Of a stretch of 64,000 nt of DNA, positions 37,037 through 46,005 are shown piece after piece. Numbering within the stretch: the stretch's first letter is position 1; every line of letters begins with the position of its first letter. The position numbers and the translations under genes were made by a program. The DNA is from Cystobacter ferrugineus. GTDB lineage: Bacteria; Myxococcota; Myxococcia; Myxococcales; Myxococcaceae. The notes under the pieces were generated by a model. It was not told where the DNA came from. It saw only the letters and a list, made by a program, of their open reading frames with translations, and made no database searches. Where the stretch lies: NCBI RefSeq assembly GCF_001887355.1, contig NZ_MPIN01000004.1, positions 473,733 through 537,732 of the forward strand, written 5' to 3'.

Positions 37037-39397
37037 CTAGCGGAAAGCGTCGCGGGGCACCAGGGGGCCGCCGTAGAGGCGCTCCTCGAAGTCACAGCGC
37101 TCGGCCCACTCGGTGACGATGGCGCGCAGGGCGGGGCCCTCGTCGGGCAGCGTTCCCACGGCGTGGCGCACGGCGCCGCAGTCTCCGGCGAGGTAGGCCG
37201 CCTGCACCTGGAGCCGGCGGGCCTCGCGGCGGATGGCGGCGGGGGCCTCGCCCTCGACGGTGCGCGACAGGTGGGGCAGGGCGGCGACGGGGGCTCCCGC
37301 CTGGAGCAGGCGCCGGCCCAGCAGGTAGTGGACATAGATGTCCTGGGGGGCGACCTGCAGGGCGGAGGCGAGCCGCAACAGGCGCAGCTCCTCGGCCTCG
37401 TCCTGGAAGTAGGCCTGGAGGGTGGAGCGCACGGGCGAGTCCAGCGCGGCGAGCTTCACCTGGGCCGTGCGCGTCACCTCCGGGCTGGGGGTGAGCGTGA
37501 GGACGTGCTCGAGGAAGGCCCGCGCGGGCGCGAGCTGGCCGCGCCGCGACTCCACGTCGGCCTGGGCGAGCGCCACCTCGGCCTTCAGGGCGGGCTGCTC
37601 CTTCACCTGCTCGGCCACCTGGGCGAGCACCTGGGCGGCCTCGTCGGGGCGCTCGAGCCGATCCAGGGCCAGGGCCTGGCCCATGCGGAAGGAGGGCTCC
37701 TGGGGTTGGAGGAGGGCGGCGCGCTCGTAGGCGGCGAGCGCGCGGGGGGGATCGGCCGCGAGCAGCTCGCGCGCCTCGTCCTGCAGGCGCGCCACCTCGC
37801 GGGCGCACGAGCGCGTGAAGAGGCTGCCGGTGCGAAAGCGCTGGAAGGCGCGGTTCACCGTGGCCTCGTCGAGTGGCAGCGCGTCCAGGTGGCGCTCCCA
37901 CTCGGTGGCGAGCGCGTCGAGCGGACGGCCGTAGGTGGCCTCGAAGTCGGCGTGGGCGTAGAGCAGGCGCAGCTTGTCCGGGCCGTGGGTGTCGGCGAGG
38001 TAGCGCAGGAAGGAGCCCACCAGGGTGTACGCGCGCGCGGGGGCGGATTGGTAGAAGCCCTCGGGGCCCACGAGCTTGCGGATGTCCGGGGCCAGCTTCT
38101 GCCGGCGCATGCCCGCGGCCCACTCGTCGAGCGTGAGGTCTCCCTGCACGGGGTTGTCCGCGGCCACCGCCATGCCCTCGATGACACCCATGAGGGGCCA
38201 GACGCCCAGCCGGGTGGTGACGCGGAAGGGCCCGCTGCCCGAGGGCGCCGCCATGACGTGCGCCAGCTCGTGCTTGAGCGTGGGGTGGGGGTAGTCCCGG
38301 CCGTTGATGTGCAGCTCCTGGCGCCAGGGCTTGGCGAACTGGGTGCGGCCGGCGCCCACCAGCCGCTGCTTCTCGTCGTCGGTGGCGTAGAGCCACACGC
38401 GGATGCGGCCCTCGGGCACGCGGCCGAGGAAGCGCGCGAGCTGGGCGTGGCGGAACTCCAAATCCCTCGCGCGCCGGTCCACGTCCTCGCGGCGCAGGGC
38501 GCGCGGGTAGATGAACTCGAAGTGCTCCGTCTCGCGCACGCCTCCCAGCCGCTCGCGCAGCGTGGCGTCCGACATGCGCAGGCCGAGGTCCGTCGCGTGC
38601 GCCTCGATGAGCACCACCGGGCCGAGCGTCAGGCCGAGCAGCAGCAGGGGGCCGACGCGCGGGCGGGGGCGGCCGAGCCGCGCCTGGACCGGGTCCAGGA
38701 GCAGCTCGGTGAGCGCGTGGACGGCGAAGATGAGCAGCAGCGTCTCCGCGCGGAACCACAGCAGGGCGGAGGACAGGGAGAGCGTCTCGTCGTAGAGCGG
38801 CCCCGGCAGGTGGCCCAGGAAGGCGTTGAAGGCGTAGACCTGGGGCCCGAAGACGATGGGCCAGACCGTGACGCACAGCGACACGAGGAGGATGCCGGCG
38901 TAGAGCAGCCCGGCCCGGCCCGCGCGCCGGGTGGCGAAGCCGCAGAAGACGCCCACGGCGGAGGCGAGCCCCGCGGAGGGCAGGGTGAGCAGGGGGTAGA
39001 AGCCCACCAGGGCGAAGGGGTCGCACCGGGTGCCGATCCACGCGTAGAGGGTGGCGGCGAGGAAGGGGGGGACGAGCACGGCCAGGTTGACCAGCAGTGC
39101 GGGGGCGAGCGCTCTCCAGGCGAGCCGCATGGAGGCGCCCGGACGCGGGGGCGCCACGGCGTCGGGGCTGGCGGCCTGGGTGGCGAGCAGGCGGCGCTCC
39201 TGGTGGACGGAGGCGATGCCGAGGATGCCGCCGAGCAACCCCACGCCGATGGACAGGGCGAGGCCCAGCTCGAGGCCGGGCACCCCGAAGAGGGGAAGCA
39301 GCACGAGGGCCGAGCCACCGAGCGCGAGAATCCCGGCGGGGACCAGGCCCGAGGGGCGCCGCAGGAGGTTCGTGGCACGGATGAGGACTTGGCGCAT
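37037..39397 (-). CDS. Polytopic membrane protein with gluzincin peptidase and TPR regions
   Basis: A 786-residue protein in three blocks. Residues 1-280 hold about six to eight hydrophobic helices. Residues about 285-520 form a gluzincin-type metallopeptidase domain with zinc motif HELAH near 375-379 and a second-ligand Glu in GVIEGMA about 30 residues later, like the MA-clan peptidase_MA-like family. Residues about 540-786 form helical TPR-like repeats. The peptidase would face the periplasm if the helix count is even. I know no named homologue with this order. Its start is only 25 bp from the divergent PilZ gene, so the two share a minimal promoter region. Confidence 0.75.
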   Translation of the reverse strand: MRQVLIRATNLLRRPSGLVPAGILALGGSALVLLPLFGVPGLELGLALSIGVGLLGGILGIASVHQERRLLATQAASPDAVAPPRPGASMRLAWRALAPALLVNLAVLVPPFLAATLYAWIGTRCDPFALVGFYPLLTLPSAGLASAVGVFCGFATRRAGRAGLLYAGILLVSLCVTVWPIVFGPQVYAFNAFLGHLPGPLYDETLSLSSALLWFRAETLLLIFAVHALTELLLDPVQARLGRPRPRVGPLLLLGLTLGPVVLIEAHATDLGLRMSDATLRERLGGVRETEHFEFIYPRALRREDVDRRARDLEFRHAQLARFLGRVPEGRIRVWLYATDDEKQRLVGAGRTQFAKPWRQELHINGRDYPHPTLKHELAHVMAAPSGSGPFRVTTRLGVWPLMGVIEGMAVAADNPVQGDLTLDEWAAGMRRQKLAPDIRKLVGPEGFYQSAPARAYTLVGSFLRYLADTHGPDKLRLLYAHADFEATYGRPLDALATEWERHLDALPLDEATVNRAFQRFRTGSLFTRSCAREVARLQDEARELLAADPPRALAAYERAALLQPQEPSFRMGQALALDRLERPDEAAQVLAQVAEQVKEQPALKAEVALAQADVESRRGQLAPARAFLEHVLTLTPSPEVTRTAQVKLAALDSPVRSTLQAYFQDEAEELRLLRLASALQVAPQDIYVHYLLGRRLLQAGAPVAALPHLSRTVEGEAPAAIRREARRLQVQAAYLAGDCGAVRHAVGTLPDEGPALRAIVTEWAERCDFEERLYGGPLVPRDAFR

Positions 39398-39422
39398 GAC
39401 CTTCTCCTATACTCCGCCCAGC

Positions 39423-39818
39423 ATGGCCGAACAGAAGACAGGTGCCGAAAGCCGCCAATTCGCTCGCGCGCCCATCGAGCTGAAGGTGGACTACAAGAAG
39501 CTCAACTCGTTCTTCGCCGACTACACGAAGAACATCTCCAAGGGAGGCACCTTCATCAAGACGAAGAAGCCGCTGCCCATTGGCACGCGCTTCCTGTTCA
39601 AGCTGACCGTGCCCCAGCGCGACGGGCCCTTCGAGCTGCTCGGCGAGGTGGTCTGGAGCCAGGGGGAGGCGGAGGAGCCCGGCATGGGCATCCGCTTCAT
39701 CTACAACGACGAGCGCCAGCGCTCCGAGTTCGAGGGCGTGGTGGAGCGGCTGATGGCGGACAGCCTCGGCACGCAGCTCACCGAGAAGCTGCTCAACAAA
39801 CAGCTCCACATGGAATGA
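39423..39818 (+). CDS. PilZ-domain protein (c-di-GMP binding type)
   Basis: A 131-residue single-domain PilZ protein. The c-di-GMP signature is present: RQFAR (RxxxR) at 11-15 and NISKGG (N/DxSxxG) near 37-42, followed by the beta-barrel strands TFIKT, TRFLFKL and GEVVW. The C-terminal helix extends to LNKQLHME. It resembles the Myxococcales-type short PilZ group. A TATACT box at 39408-39413 is about 10 bp from the ATG and no good ribosome-binding site is seen, so a leaderless transcript is possible. The DUF192 gene follows 7 bp after the stop. Confidence 0.88.
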   Translation: MAEQKTGAESRQFARAPIELKVDYKKLNSFFADYTKNISKGGTFIKTKKPLPIGTRFLFKLTVPQRDGPFELLGEVVWSQGEAEEPGMGIRFIYNDERQRSEFEGVVERLMADSLGTQLTEKLLNKQLHME

Positions 39819-39825
39819 GCCGGGG

Positions 39826-40428
39826 ATGAACCGGCGCCACGGGGCGTGGGGACTCTGGGTCGTGGTGGGGCTGACGTGCTGTCGGCCCGCCGAGGCCCGG
39901 GACAAGGTGGCGCAACCCAATGGGGCGCAACCCAATGGGGCACAACCCAGTGGGGCACAACCCAATGGGGCGCACCCCACGGCCCGGAAGGTGAAGCACC
40001 AGGATGGGGAGGATGACGTGGGGCCCACGTTGCCGCGGGCGCGGGTGTTGCTCGAGGATGTGTCTGGAGGAGTGCACGCCGTGGACGTGGAGGTGGCGGC
40101 GACTCCCGACACGCGCTCGCGCGGCCTGATGTGGCGCAAGGAGCTGCCCGAAGGCCAGGGCATGCTGTTCATCTTCCCGGACGAAGAGGTGCAGCGCTTC
40201 TGGATGCGCAACACGCTCATTGCCCTGGACATGATCTTCATCAACTCAGCGGGGCGCGTGGTGGGCATCATCGAGAACGCCGCGCCGCGCTCGCTCGTCC
40301 AGCGCTTCGTGAGCGAGCCGGGTCGCTACGTGCTGGAGGTGCCCGGGGGGTGGAGCCGCAAGGTGGGCCTCGGGCGCGGGGCCCACGCGCGCTTCGAGGG
40401 CGTGGAGCACATCCCGGTCATTCCCTGA
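39826..40428 (+). CDS. DUF192 protein with repeat-encoded linker
   Basis: A 200-residue exported protein: signal-like helix at 7-19 ending LTCC (possible but imperfect lipobox), a low-complexity linker of AQPNG repeats (about 28-50), and a DUF192 domain (about 72-195). The domain is recognised by RSRGLMWRKELPEGQGMLFIFP and FWMRNTLIALDMIFI. DUF192 proteins are small extracytoplasmic beta proteins of unclear role. The linker comes from a 15-bp tandem repeat. It starts 7 bp after the PilZ stop and is probably co-transcribed. Confidence 0.8.
   Translation: MNRRHGAWGLWVVVGLTCCRPAEARDKVAQPNGAQPNGAQPSGAQPNGAHPTARKVKHQDGEDDVGPTLPRARVLLEDVSGGVHAVDVEVAATPDTRSRGLMWRKELPEGQGMLFIFPDEEVQRFWMRNTLIALDMIFINSAGRVVGIIENAAPRSLVQRFVSEPGRYVLEVPGGWSRKVGLGRGAHARFEGVEHIPVIP
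39910..39984 (+). repeat. 15-bp coding tandem repeat (AQPNG linker)
   Basis: Four near-identical copies of GCGCAACCCAATGGG begin at 39910, 39925, 39940 and 39955, and a degenerate fifth at 39970. Copies differ by one or two bases (A for G in two units, G for A in one). The unit is a multiple of three, so copy-number change would lengthen the linker without a frameshift. Confidence 0.9.
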
Positions 40429-40499
40429 GCGTCGTGTGGCGGGCCTGACACACGCATGTCGCGTGATCGCCATGAGCCCTCTGTAGCGTCCGTGCCCCT

Positions 40500-40527
40500 C
40501 GGAGCCGACCCTTCGGCTTGTGCTCCG
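40500..40527 (+). promoter_or_regulatory. Leader hairpin before the PhoX-like gene
   Basis: CGGAGC (40500-40505) pairs with GCTCCG (40522-40527), and inside it AGCCGA (40503-40508) pairs with TCGGCT (40513-40518) over a CCCT loop. The two stems share bases 40503-40505, so they compete. The structure ends 13 bases before the ATG, between the DUF192 and PhoX-like genes. It could end the first transcript or influence the second; no T-run follows. Confidence 0.4.
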
Positions 40528-40540
40528 AAGCGAGGACACG

Positions 40541-42502
40541 ATGCGATTTGGGCAATCGAAGTGGGAGCGCCGCGCCGGGCGCTGGGTATGTGCGTCGGTG
40601 ACCGTGCTCGCGCTCTCCGCGTGCAGCGGTGGCACGGGGCCGCAGGGCCCCCAGGGTCCGCAGGGCGAGCCGGGCGCTCCGGGAACGCCGGGCGGCAAGG
40701 GGGAGCCGGGAGTCGGCAAGTCGCTCGCCTTCGCGCCGATCAACGCCGCGAGCACGGATGCCGAGAAGCGCGCCGTCCATGCCAGCTCGAAGGCGAGCGT
40801 GAATGGCCGCGAGATCTCCATCGGCTACGAGACGGTGCTGCGCAGCGGCCAGGACCTGGGCGGCCAGCTCTTCGGACGGATGATCCAGAAGGACGGCAAG
40901 CCGGTGAAGAACACGGACGGCTCGGACTTCATCTCTCCGTCCAATGACTTCTCGTCGATCTTGCAGGCGGGCAACCGCCTCTTCGAGGTCACCCACTTCG
41001 AGACCACGCCCGCGGCGATGTACCTCTCCGAGCTGCGCCAGTCGCCGGACGGCAAGCTCTCGGCGCTGAGCACGCGGCCCATCGACTTCTCGGGAGTGGA
41101 CGGCCTGTGGACGCCCTGCGCGGGCAGCGTGTCTCCGTGGGGCACGCACCTGGGCAGCGAGGAGTATCCGCCGGACGCGCGTGCCACCGAGAAGGCGGAA
41201 ACGACGGGAGCGGTGAGCGGCCTCAGCGCGTCCGAGCGCTCGATGCTGCGCTACTGGGGGCTGGATGCCTCCACGGCCACCGTGGATCAGGTCAAGGCCG
41301 TCTATTCGCCCTACCGCTATGGCTACGTGGTCGAGGTCGCGGTCGACGGCTCGGGGACGACGAAGGTCACCAAGCACTACGCGGCGGGCCGGCGCGCGCT
41401 CGAGCTCGCCTATGTGATGCCGGACCGCAAGACGGTGTACCTGACCGACGACGGGACGAACGACGCCCTTTATATGTTCGTGGCGACGCGGCCCGGGGAC
41501 CTGTCCGAGGGCAAGCTCTACGCGGCGCGGTGGTTCCAGACGAGCGCCGCGGGCCAGGGCGCGGGCCGGGCGGATCTCTACTGGCTGCCCTTGGGCCCCA
41601 GCGCGACGAACGCGCAGGTCAAGGCGCTGATCGACGGAGGCATCCACTTCTCCGACATCTTCGATGTCGAGACCCAGGCATCCGATGGGACGTGCCCCAG
41701 CGCGAGCCAGGGGTTCCGCGCCGTCAACACCGAGACGGGCCGCGAGTGCCTGCGGCTCAAGCCGGGCCAGGAAGTGGCGGCTTCGCGCCTGGAGAGCCGC
41801 CGGTACGCGGCCTACGTCGGGGGCACCACCGAGTTCCGCAAGACCGAGGGGCTCGCGTACAACCCCGCCACCCACCGGCTCTACGTGGCCTTCAGCGAGG
41901 TGAACAACGGGATGACCCATGCGCATGCGTCGCGCGACCTGGGCGGTCCCAACCACGTGCAGCTCGCCCAGAACGAATGCGGCGCGGTCTACGAGCTGGT
42001 CGTCTCGCCCAACTCGGAGGTCGGCAGTGACTATGTCGCCGAGTCCGCCTCGGCGCTGGTCGAGGGGACGTGGTTGACGGCCCCGGGCGCCACCCCGTAT
42101 CCGGTGGGCCACCCCTACTACGACGGCACCTTCACGGTCCCGGGCAGCACCTCGCCTGTCGCCAATGTGTGCAGCGTCAATGGCATCGCCAACCCGGACA
42201 ACCTGAGCTTCATCAACGGGTATGACACGCTGCTCATCGGCGAGGACGCGACCGAGGGCCATCAGAACGACGTGGTGTGGGCCTACAACGTCGTCACCCG
42301 CCAGCTCACGCGCATCTTCTCCACGCCCTACGGCTCGGAGACGACGGGCGTCTACTTCTACCCGGACATCAACGGCCACGCGTACATCAAGGCCCAGGTC
42401 CAGCACCCCTATGGCGAGTCCGACACGGACAAGCTGGGCGCGGATGCGAGCGCGGCGCAGTCGTACACCGGGTACATCGGCCCGTTCCCGGCGATGAACT
42501 GA
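40541..42502 (+). CDS. PhoX-like (DUF839) phosphatase lipoprotein with collagen-like linker
   Basis: A 653-residue lipoprotein: basic start, hydrophobic helix, lipobox LSAC with Cys28. Residues 33-56 are eight Gly-X-Y triplets (GPQ three times, GEP, GAP, GTP, GGK, GEP), a bacterial collagen-like linker that may trimerise. The rest is a beta-propeller of the PhoX/DUF839 type, with GTHLGSEEY near 205, EGLAYNPATHRLYVAFSEVNN near 440, and GYDTLLIGEDATEGHQND and STPYGSETTG in the C-terminal third. PhoX enzymes are Ca/Fe alkaline phosphatases. Activity here is plausible but unproven. GAGGA lies five bases before the ATG. The cytochrome gene follows beyond a strong hairpin. Confidence 0.82.
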   Translation: MRFGQSKWERRAGRWVCASVTVLALSACSGGTGPQGPQGPQGEPGAPGTPGGKGEPGVGKSLAFAPINAASTDAEKRAVHASSKASVNGREISIGYETVLRSGQDLGGQLFGRMIQKDGKPVKNTDGSDFISPSNDFSSILQAGNRLFEVTHFETTPAAMYLSELRQSPDGKLSALSTRPIDFSGVDGLWTPCAGSVSPWGTHLGSEEYPPDARATEKAETTGAVSGLSASERSMLRYWGLDASTATVDQVKAVYSPYRYGYVVEVAVDGSGTTKVTKHYAAGRRALELAYVMPDRKTVYLTDDGTNDALYMFVATRPGDLSEGKLYAARWFQTSAAGQGAGRADLYWLPLGPSATNAQVKALIDGGIHFSDIFDVETQASDGTCPSASQGFRAVNTETGRECLRLKPGQEVAASRLESRRYAAYVGGTTEFRKTEGLAYNPATHRLYVAFSEVNNGMTHAHASRDLGGPNHVQLAQNECGAVYELVVSPNSEVGSDYVAESASALVEGTWLTAPGATPYPVGHPYYDGTFTVPGSTSPVANVCSVNGIANPDNLSFINGYDTLLIGEDATEGHQNDVVWAYNVVTRQLTRIFSTPYGSETTGVYFYPDINGHAYIKAQVQHPYGESDTDKLGADASAAQSYTGYIGPFPAMN

Positions 42503-42522
42503 AGCTCGAGTCATGACACCAC

Positions 42523-42569
42523 CGCCGCGGAGCCGGGTCCGGGAGTGAGCCCGGGCGGGCTCCGCGGCG
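42523..42569 (+). terminator. Strong GC hairpin after the PhoX-like gene
   Basis: CGCCGCGGAGCC (42523-42534) and GGCTCCGCGGCG (42558-42569) form a perfect 12-bp stem, with further GGG/CCC pairing inside the loop. It begins 20 bases after the stop codon. No T-run follows, so termination efficiency is uncertain; an RNA-stabilising 3' hairpin is the alternative. The next ATG is 20 bases later. Confidence 0.55.
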
Positions 42570-42589
42570 TTCGCATGTGAAGGCAGGAC

Positions 42590-44353
42590 ATGGATCGCCG
42601 AAGAGTGATGAGCGTGGTGTGGGTGCTGGGACTGTTCGCCGCGGGGGGCGTGGCCGCGTGGCGCTCGACGGGGTCGCCTCCGCCCACGCCGGAGCCCCTG
42701 AGCCAGGTGGGCGAGGCACTCACGGCGGCCATGCCGGCGGCTCCCGAGCGGTCCGCTCCCCGGCTCTCGAATCCCTCGGCGTATCTGCCCGCGCAGTGCT
42801 ACGCGGACACGCGGGGGACGGAGGGGGGAAGGACGCGCAACGGCTGCTTCGCGTGCCACCAGACGCCGCGGGCGCCGAACTATGTCGAGGACGCGGAGCT
42901 CCAGACCGTGCTCACCGTGTCGCGGTACGCGGAGGACAACCGCTGGACGAACGTGTTCCAGCCGCCGCCGCCCGTCGAGTGGTCCGAGGCCGAGGTGCTG
43001 GCCTGGGTGCGCACGAGCAACTACGTGGATGAGCGCGGGGGGCTGCGGTTGGCCTCGGCGCTGGCGAAACCCCCGGCCGAGTGGGACGCCAATGGAGATG
43101 GCCGGTGGGAGGGCTACACGCCGGACTGCTGGTTCCAGCCGGACGGGGAGGGCTTCGATCATTCGCCGGGTGGGACGATGACGGGCTGGAGGGCGTTCGC
43201 CTACGCGCCGTTTCCGGGCATGTTCTGGCCCACCAACGGCAGCGCGGGGGACGTGTTCATCCGGCTGCCCGAGGCGTTCCGGCGCGACGCGGCGGGGCGG
43301 GAGAGCAAGGAGATCTACCGCATCAACCTCGCCATCCTGGAGGCGTTCATCCGCCGGGAGGACGTGCCGGTGCCGGCCACGGACGAGCGGGAGCTGGGCT
43401 CGGATCTCGACGGGGATGGGGTGCTGGGGACGGCGAGGCGTGTGGCCTTCGTGTGGCCGCCGAAGCCGGGGCGCACGTTCGGGTACGTGGGGCAGGCGGC
43501 GGGGTTGGATTCAGCGCGCGAGGGCTGGCCGGCGGCGGGGCTCTACCCGCGAGGCACCGAGTTCCTCCACAGCCTGCGCTACCTCGATGTGGAGGGGGGC
43601 CAGGTGCGCATGGCCGCGCGGATGAAGGAGCTGCGCTACATGCGCAAGACGCGTTGGCGCACGTACAGCGAGTTGCAACTGGCGGCCGAGGCCGAGGCTC
43701 GCGAGAAGATGAAACACGCGGACGTGCTCAAGAAGGTGCACGCGGAAGTGGAGCGCGGGGTGGGGACGGGCACCGGCTGGGTGATGCAGGGGTTCATCGA
43801 GGCGGCCGACGGCGAGCTGCGGCCGCAGAATGTCGAGGAGACCACCGCCTGCATCGGGTGCCATGGCGGCGTGGGGGCGACGACGGACAGCACGTTCAGC
43901 TTCGCGCGCAAGTACGCTCCGGGCACGGCCGTGCGGGAGGGCTGGTACCACTGGGGGACGCGCGGGCTGAAGGGCCTGCCGGAGCCCCGGCGTGCCGATG
44001 GCCGGGGTGAATACGCGCACTGGCTGGAGCAGGTGGGCGGCGGCGACGACTACGGGAGCAACGACGAGCTCCAGGCGCGCTTCTTCCGAGGGGACGGGAC
44101 GCTCAGGCCCGACGCGGTGAAGGCGCTGACGCGGGACATCTCGACGTTGCTCGTGCCCTCGCCCGCGCGGGCGCTGCGGTTGGACAGGGCGTACCTGGGG
44201 CTGGTGAAGGCGCAGCGCTTCGAGCGGGGCCGGGACGTGGTGGTGGGCGCGACGCCCCACGTGCGGCAGCGGCTGGAGCAGGACGGGGAGACGGGCATCG
44301 CCGAGGCCGTTGTTCCGGGGTGGGTGCGGCCGGAGCGGACCGCCTCGCGCTGA
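42590..44353 (+). CDS. Di-haem c-type cytochrome, unknown function
   Basis: A 587-residue exported protein with an N-terminal membrane anchor or signal (about 7-23). Two haem c sites are visible: CFACH at 86-90 and CIGCH at 421-425. They are widely separated, with a large middle domain containing WDANGDGRWEGY and SDLDGDGVLG stretches that look like calcium-binding loops. A distal Met or His cannot be assigned by eye. It is likely periplasmic and in electron transfer, but neither redox partner nor substrate is apparent. It lies 87 bp after the PhoX-like gene on the same strand, separated by a strong hairpin. It converges with ybaK. Confidence 0.8.
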   Translation: MDRRRVMSVVWVLGLFAAGGVAAWRSTGSPPPTPEPLSQVGEALTAAMPAAPERSAPRLSNPSAYLPAQCYADTRGTEGGRTRNGCFACHQTPRAPNYVEDAELQTVLTVSRYAEDNRWTNVFQPPPPVEWSEAEVLAWVRTSNYVDERGGLRLASALAKPPAEWDANGDGRWEGYTPDCWFQPDGEGFDHSPGGTMTGWRAFAYAPFPGMFWPTNGSAGDVFIRLPEAFRRDAAGRESKEIYRINLAILEAFIRREDVPVPATDERELGSDLDGDGVLGTARRVAFVWPPKPGRTFGYVGQAAGLDSAREGWPAAGLYPRGTEFLHSLRYLDVEGGQVRMAARMKELRYMRKTRWRTYSELQLAAEAEAREKMKHADVLKKVHAEVERGVGTGTGWVMQGFIEAADGELRPQNVEETTACIGCHGGVGATTDSTFSFARKYAPGTAVREGWYHWGTRGLKGLPEPRRADGRGEYAHWLEQVGGGDDYGSNDELQARFFRGDGTLRPDAVKALTRDISTLLVPSPARALRLDRAYLGLVKAQRFERGRDVVVGATPHVRQRLEQDGETGIAEAVVPGWVRPERTASR

Positions 44354-44377
44354 GGGCCGCTGGGAGCGGAACGGGCC

Positions 44378-44854
44378 CTACGTCTTGTCGCGCGAGATGG
44401 GCCCGACCTTGGCCTTGGTGACCCGGAGATAGTCCGCGGGCGCGAGGAGGATCTGCGTGCCGCGAATGCCCGCGGAGATGGAGATGGTGTCGAACAGCTC
44501 GATCGTCTCGTCCACGAACACGGGGTAGTCCTTCTTGGCGCCGATGGCCGTGCAGCCGCCGCGCACGTAGCCCGTGAGCGGCTGGAGCTCCTTGAGTGGC
44601 ACGGTGTCCACCTTCCGGTCGCCGCTCAGCCGCGCGAGCGCCTTGAGATCCAACTCCCCATTGCCCGGCACCACGGCCATGAGGACGCCGGTGCGGTCGC
44701 CCCGGGCCACGAGCGTCTTGAAGAGCTGCTCCGGCGGCATCCCCACCTTGGCGGCCACGGACTCGGCGGACAGGTCCTCCAGGTCGACCTCGTAGTCGCG
44801 CAGCGTGTAGGCGATGCCGAGCGAGTCGAGGATGCGGGCCGCGTTGGTCTTCAT
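44378..44854 (-). CDS. ybaK: Cys-tRNA(Pro)/aminoacyl-tRNA deacylase YbaK
   Basis: A 158-residue cytoplasmic trans-editing enzyme of the YbaK/EbsC type that hydrolyses mischarged Cys-tRNA(Pro). Family landmarks: FKTLVARGD near 45-53 with the catalytic Lys, GELDLKALARLSGDRKV, TGYVRGGCTAIGAKK (94-108), and the C-terminal GTQILLAPADYLRV. Length is normal. GAGGAG lies three bases before the ATG at 44854, close but usable. It is third in purE-purK-ybaK, 8 bp after the purK stop, so it is probably translated from the same message. Confidence 0.9.
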   Translation of the reverse strand: MKTNAARILDSLGIAYTLRDYEVDLEDLSAESVAAKVGMPPEQLFKTLVARGDRTGVLMAVVPGNGELDLKALARLSGDRKVDTVPLKELQPLTGYVRGGCTAIGAKKDYPVFVDETIELFDTISISAGIRGTQILLAPADYLRVTKAKVGPISRDKT

Positions 44855-44862
44855 GAGCTCCT

Positions 44863-46005
44863 CTAGGCCCCCATGGCCTGGCGAGCGGCCTGGATGCGGG
44901 CGAGTGCCTCCTCGGGGGTGGAGCCCACGGCGGACAGGTGGCCCATCTTGCGGCCCGCGCGCGCCTCGCGCTTGCCATACAGGTGCAACCGCACGCCGGG
45001 CATGGCGAGCACGGCCTCGAAGCGGGGCCCCCCCTCGCGCAGCCACAAGTCCCCGAGCAGGTTGACGATGGCCGCGGGGCGCACCACCTCCACCGAGCCC
45101 AGGGGCAGGTTGCACACCGCGCGCACCGCCTGCTCGAACTGGCTGGTGAGGCAGGCCACCTCGGTGGCGTGGAAGCTGTTGTGGGGCCGCGGCGCCAGCT
45201 CGTTCACCAGCAGCCGCCCGTCCTTGAGCAGGAAGAGCTCCACCACCAGCAGTCCCTCGACCGAGAGCGCCGTGGCCATGGCGCGTCCCAGCTCCACCGC
45301 CTGGGCGCTCACCTCGGGGGGAATCTGTCCTGGCAGCAGGGACCAATCGAGGATGCGCTCCTCGTGATGGTTGTAGGCGGGCGGGTACACCACCACCTCG
45401 CCCCGGGGCGAGCGCGCCACCAGCACGGACAGCTCCGCCTCCAGGTCCAGCGCGGCCTCCACCACCACGGGCCGCTGGCCCAGCTCCCGCCACGCCTGGG
45501 GGGCCTCGGCGCTGGACTTCACCGGGTACTGGCCCCGTCCGTCATAGCCGCCCTCGCACGCCTTCACGAAGCAGCGGCCGCCCAGGGCCTCCACCGTCGA
45601 GGTCAGCTCGGCCTCGCTGTTGGCCTGCTGCCAGGGGCCCTGGGGGAACCCGCCCTGGGCGAGCCACGCGCGCTGCCGGCCGCGGTTCTGCACCACCTCC
45701 AGGACGTGGGCGCCCGGACGCATGGGCGCGTGCTGGGCCACGGCGTTGAGGGTGGCGAGGGGAATCTTCTCGATCTCCAGTGTCACCACGTCGCTCGCGC
45801 GCGCGAGCCGCCGGGCCTCGTCGGCGTTGCCGAAGTCGGCGGTGTAGCACTGGTCCACCACGAAGCGCGCCGAGCACGCGGGATCCGGATCCAGCGACTG
45901 CACCTGATAGCCGAGTGTGCGCGCGGACAGGGCCATCATCCGGCCGAGCTGTCCACCGCCGAGGATGCCGAGCGTGCCGCCGGGAAGAATGGTGCGCGTG
46001 CTCAT
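44863..46005 (-). CDS. purK: N5-carboxyaminoimidazole ribonucleotide synthase (PurK)
   Basis: A 380-residue ATP-grasp enzyme making N5-CAIR from AIR, ATP and bicarbonate in purine synthesis. The N-terminal pre-ATP-grasp fold starts [19 protein letters not shown]. The ATP-grasp core includes [15 protein letters not shown] near 150-165, [19 protein letters not shown], and [17 protein letters not shown] with the metal ligands. The C-terminal domain ends [14 protein letters not shown]. The ATG at 46005 overlaps the purE stop as ATGA. Length and order are normal. Confidence 0.95.
   Translation of the reverse strand: MSTRTILPGGTLGILGGGQLGRMMALSARTLGYQVQSLDPDPACSARFVVDQCYTADFGNADEARRLARASDVVTLEIEKIPLATLNAVAQHAPMRPGAHVLEVVQNRGRQRAWLAQGGFPQGPWQQANSEAELTSTVEALGGRCFVKACEGGYDGRGQYPVKSSAEAPQAWRELGQRPVVVEAALDLEAELSVLVARSPRGEVVVYPPAYNHHEERILDWSLLPGQIPPEVSAQAVELGRAMATALSVEGLLVVELFLLKDGRLLVNELAPRPHNSFHATEVACLTSQFEQAVRAVCNLPLGSVEVVRPAAIVNLLGDLWLREGGPRFEAVLAMPGVRLHLYGKREARAGRKMGHLSAVGSTPEEALARIQAARQAMGA

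Noticed and set aside
40428-40541. PHO-box upstream of the PhoX-like gene
   Set aside because: Looked for CTGTCAT-type direct repeats; only scattered partial matches were seen, not the expected spacing.
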